A stretch of DNA of 64,000 nucleotides from Volvox africanus (lineage: Eukaryota; Chlorophyta; Chlorophyceae; Chlamydomonadales; Volvocaceae), in NCBI GenBank assembly GCA_030268105.1, contig BSDZ01000086.1, positions 4,621,890 to 4,685,889 of the forward strand. The letters are read 5' to 3'. Shown here piece after piece: positions 62,032 to 64,000 of this stretch. Every line of letters starts with the position of its first letter. The stretch's first letter is position 1. The notes beneath the pieces are model-generated. The model searched no databases. It had not been told where the DNA came from and saw nothing but the letters and a program-made list of their open reading frames with translations. A program made the position numbers and the translations under genes.

Positions 62032-64000
62032 CCTGCACCATGTCCGTGAACATTTGTAAGGAATTTTCCTAACTTGCGCCAATATAGATCGGCAGCGCTT
62101 CGTCTTGTTTCATTTTCAACGCATATATCTCTGCAATAAGTTGTGAATTTCATGCATCACTATTGGCGGCAAAAAAGCTCCGATCCTGTCCCAAGCCTCC
62201 TTTTGCATTCACCGCAGCCAGGTGATAGTCCTGAACGTTTTCGAGCATTATGGTCTTGACTTTGTGTAAAAGCCAGCAAAGCCCCTCAATGGGCCGTATT
62301 ACTTGCTCTGTCATTCATTCGTATATGAGTGTTGCTCTTACTCGTGCGCTCGGGAATCATTCGTTCGTATATGAGTGCTCTTCACATTCCAACACCAATA
62401 GTCAAAAATTTGTATAACAAAAAGTGGAAATGATAAAAAATAAATTAGAATATGATACAAAAATGCAATGAAACAAACAAGAGTGGCAAAATGTTCAAAG
62501 GCTTATTCAGCCGGCAGCATTATGATTTATGTACTGACGAAAATTTAAACATTCATCTAAAGAGCAATAATCATCGGCCAGATTGAAATCGTGTTATCAC
62601 AAAAGAGTGCCCACATTTAAAACAAGCAACTCAAAGACATTGCAATGAGTAAAACACACAAAAGAGTCAATATGCTAAACAACAACTTCAAAACTTTGAA
62701 AAGCAGGGTAAATGATGAGAAGCAGTTTCACCATTACGATTTCTGTTTAGACGTTTAGACTTAAATTGTCATGTGAAGAAATAGTCAATGGCCATATGAA
62801 ACTCCTTTAAATTGAGAATAAGCAACTGAAATGCAATGCAATAAGAGAAATACACAAAAGAGAAGAACTTTAAAACGATGAAAAACTAAAAGGGTTATTG
62901 ATAAAGCAATTGCACAAGCAGTTTTACATTTCACAGCTGGCTCACAGCAAGCCGGGGTGACAATGGGCGTTACCACACTTAGCAGACGTGGATGCCTTAC
63001 TCGACTTCACGTTGATCCCCTTCAATCCATCCTTAATCAATTCCTTCAAGCTTCCTACTTCGACCCTTCCATATCTCCTGTTCCATTCCTCCTTCGTTTG
63101 TTGTGTGTGCCCTGTTTGAGTCACACCCACAAACCCTCTTCTCATGTAATCTTGCAAGGCAATTTCGCATCCCTGCTTGCACATGCCGTCCTCTCAGTGC
63201 TCTGATGGCTTGCATGGTTCATGCCTGTTTCTGGGCACCATAATTGTCCTGTTTGTGCCGGGCGAATGCAGTACTCGGGTCTTGGGGTCAATGCCTGATA
63301 CCACCCCCCTGCCGGACTGCTTTCTGTGAACCGCCTTGCCTAGCTTGTCCAACATTTTGATGCTATAATGATTTTGCTTCATCCACTGGCCTGGCGTGAG
63401 CCATGCCGACAAATCCGCACTCTTGCTTGATGGCGGATACCACTTCGCATTCCAACTTGTACAAATATCCCTTCCGGCACCCCGACAGCACCACTCTGTC
63501 ACATATGCACACGTACACCAATTGGTCCCCAAAACTAATTTTTCCTCCATTTTCGCCCAATGATGCAACGGATATCACCTTTACATAGCTGCTCGGTACC
63601 ACGTAAACATTGTTAATTGTGACTGTGGCGTTCGGACGGCAAGACGGTGCCATTTTAACGTGCCAATGGCTGTGGGTCGCATGACTCCTCCGTTCATGCT
63701 CATAATGTCAAACTTATCTCTCTCGTTGATTTTGACCACGTCTGTTAGATCCCGTTCATCATAAGTGATGTGGTGAGCTGCTCCTGAGTCCATGCACCAT
63801 CCTTGCACCTTGCTGTGCTGTGACCCCACAAATGCATAGTTATCTGGGTGATCCATCCTGCGGCCTCCTGCATCACCACGTCGCCCTGATTCCTTTCTTG
63901 TTCTGTCATTGGTCGACTTTTTGCAGTGTGATATTCGCTGTTACTTTGCATTTGCCTTCCCGCTGACCTTGGTGGCATGCTGCTGCTTGCAATGTTGCGT
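62032..64000. repeat. Sat2705 unit 19, partial, with many indels
   Basis: 1,969 bp to the window edge. Indels near 62083, 62172, 62192, 62972, 63305, 63651 and 63885 split the copia frame into pieces at 63363-63653, 63581-63856 and 63745-63978. Sequence quality may be lower here. Confidence 0.95.

Larger units (their letters stand above)
12582..64000. repeat. Sat2705: tandem satellite made from a copia fragment
   Basis: A 2,705-bp unit repeated head to tail, 18 full copies and one partial, running off the right edge. Unit starts, set at the cctgcaccatg phase used by the gypsy junction, are 12582, 15286, 17991, 21100, 23840, 26545, 29250, 31955, 34660, 37692, 40397, 43102, 45806, 48511, 51216, 53921, 56626, 59330 and 62032. 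Copies differ by only a few bases each. Unit order on the plus strand: copia gag N part (minus strand), collapsed TRIM-A remnant, AT-rich segment, copia pre-integrase/protease/gag C part (minus strand), old TRIM-A, copia gag middle (minus strand). The array was amplified recently from one already decayed ancestor. Confidence 0.97.

Overview
The window is repeat DNA from a eukaryotic nuclear genome: two tandem satellite arrays separated by one nearly intact Ty3/gypsy LTR retrotransposon. No ordinary host gene, rRNA or complete tRNA gene was found. The presence of Ty3/gypsy, Ty1/copia and TRIM-like elements rules out a prokaryote. A short internal telomere-like tract built of TTTTAGGG and TTTAGGG units (21256-21350) fits the green lineage, with TTTTAGGG known from Chlamydomonas-type algae. 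Brown algae and oomycetes also use TTTAGGG, so I do not name a species.

Layout. (1) Positions 1-5111: a satellite with an exact 720-bp period, seven full periods plus a partial. Each monomer carries two ~90-bp solo LTRs of a miniature retrotransposon family (here TRIM-A), each still flanked by its own 5-bp target duplication. (2) Positions 5112-12581: a 7,470-bp Ty3/gypsy chromovirus with 825-bp LTRs (3 differences), PBS, gag, one in-frame UAG, pol (protease, RT, RNase H, integrase, chromodomain) and a polypurine tract. (3) Positions 12582-64000: at least 18 full units and one partial unit of a 2,705-bp satellite. Its monomer is mostly a decayed Ty1/copia fragment on the minus strand (gag, zinc-knuckle remnant, protease, GAG-pre-integrase). 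The fragment is interrupted by an old TRIM-A copy; a second collapsed TRIM-A remnant and an AT-rich 0.55-kb segment complete the monomer.

Three units carry private changes made after amplification: a TRIM-B insertion in unit 3 (TSD AAAAG), a telomere-like patch replacing about 60 bp in unit 4, and a complete young TRIM-A in unit 9 (TSD TATAT).

The parts share a history. TRIM-A sequences lie in both satellites, and were inserted both before and after amplification. The gypsy element sits exactly on the border between the two satellites with no matching target duplication. This suggests ectopic recombination between two gypsy copies, or an assembly join. The chromodomain gives a plausible reason for this element class to lie in heterochromatic arrays. 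Frame-breaking single-base indels accumulate only in the last ~4.3 kb, which looks like lower consensus quality near the end of the sequence.
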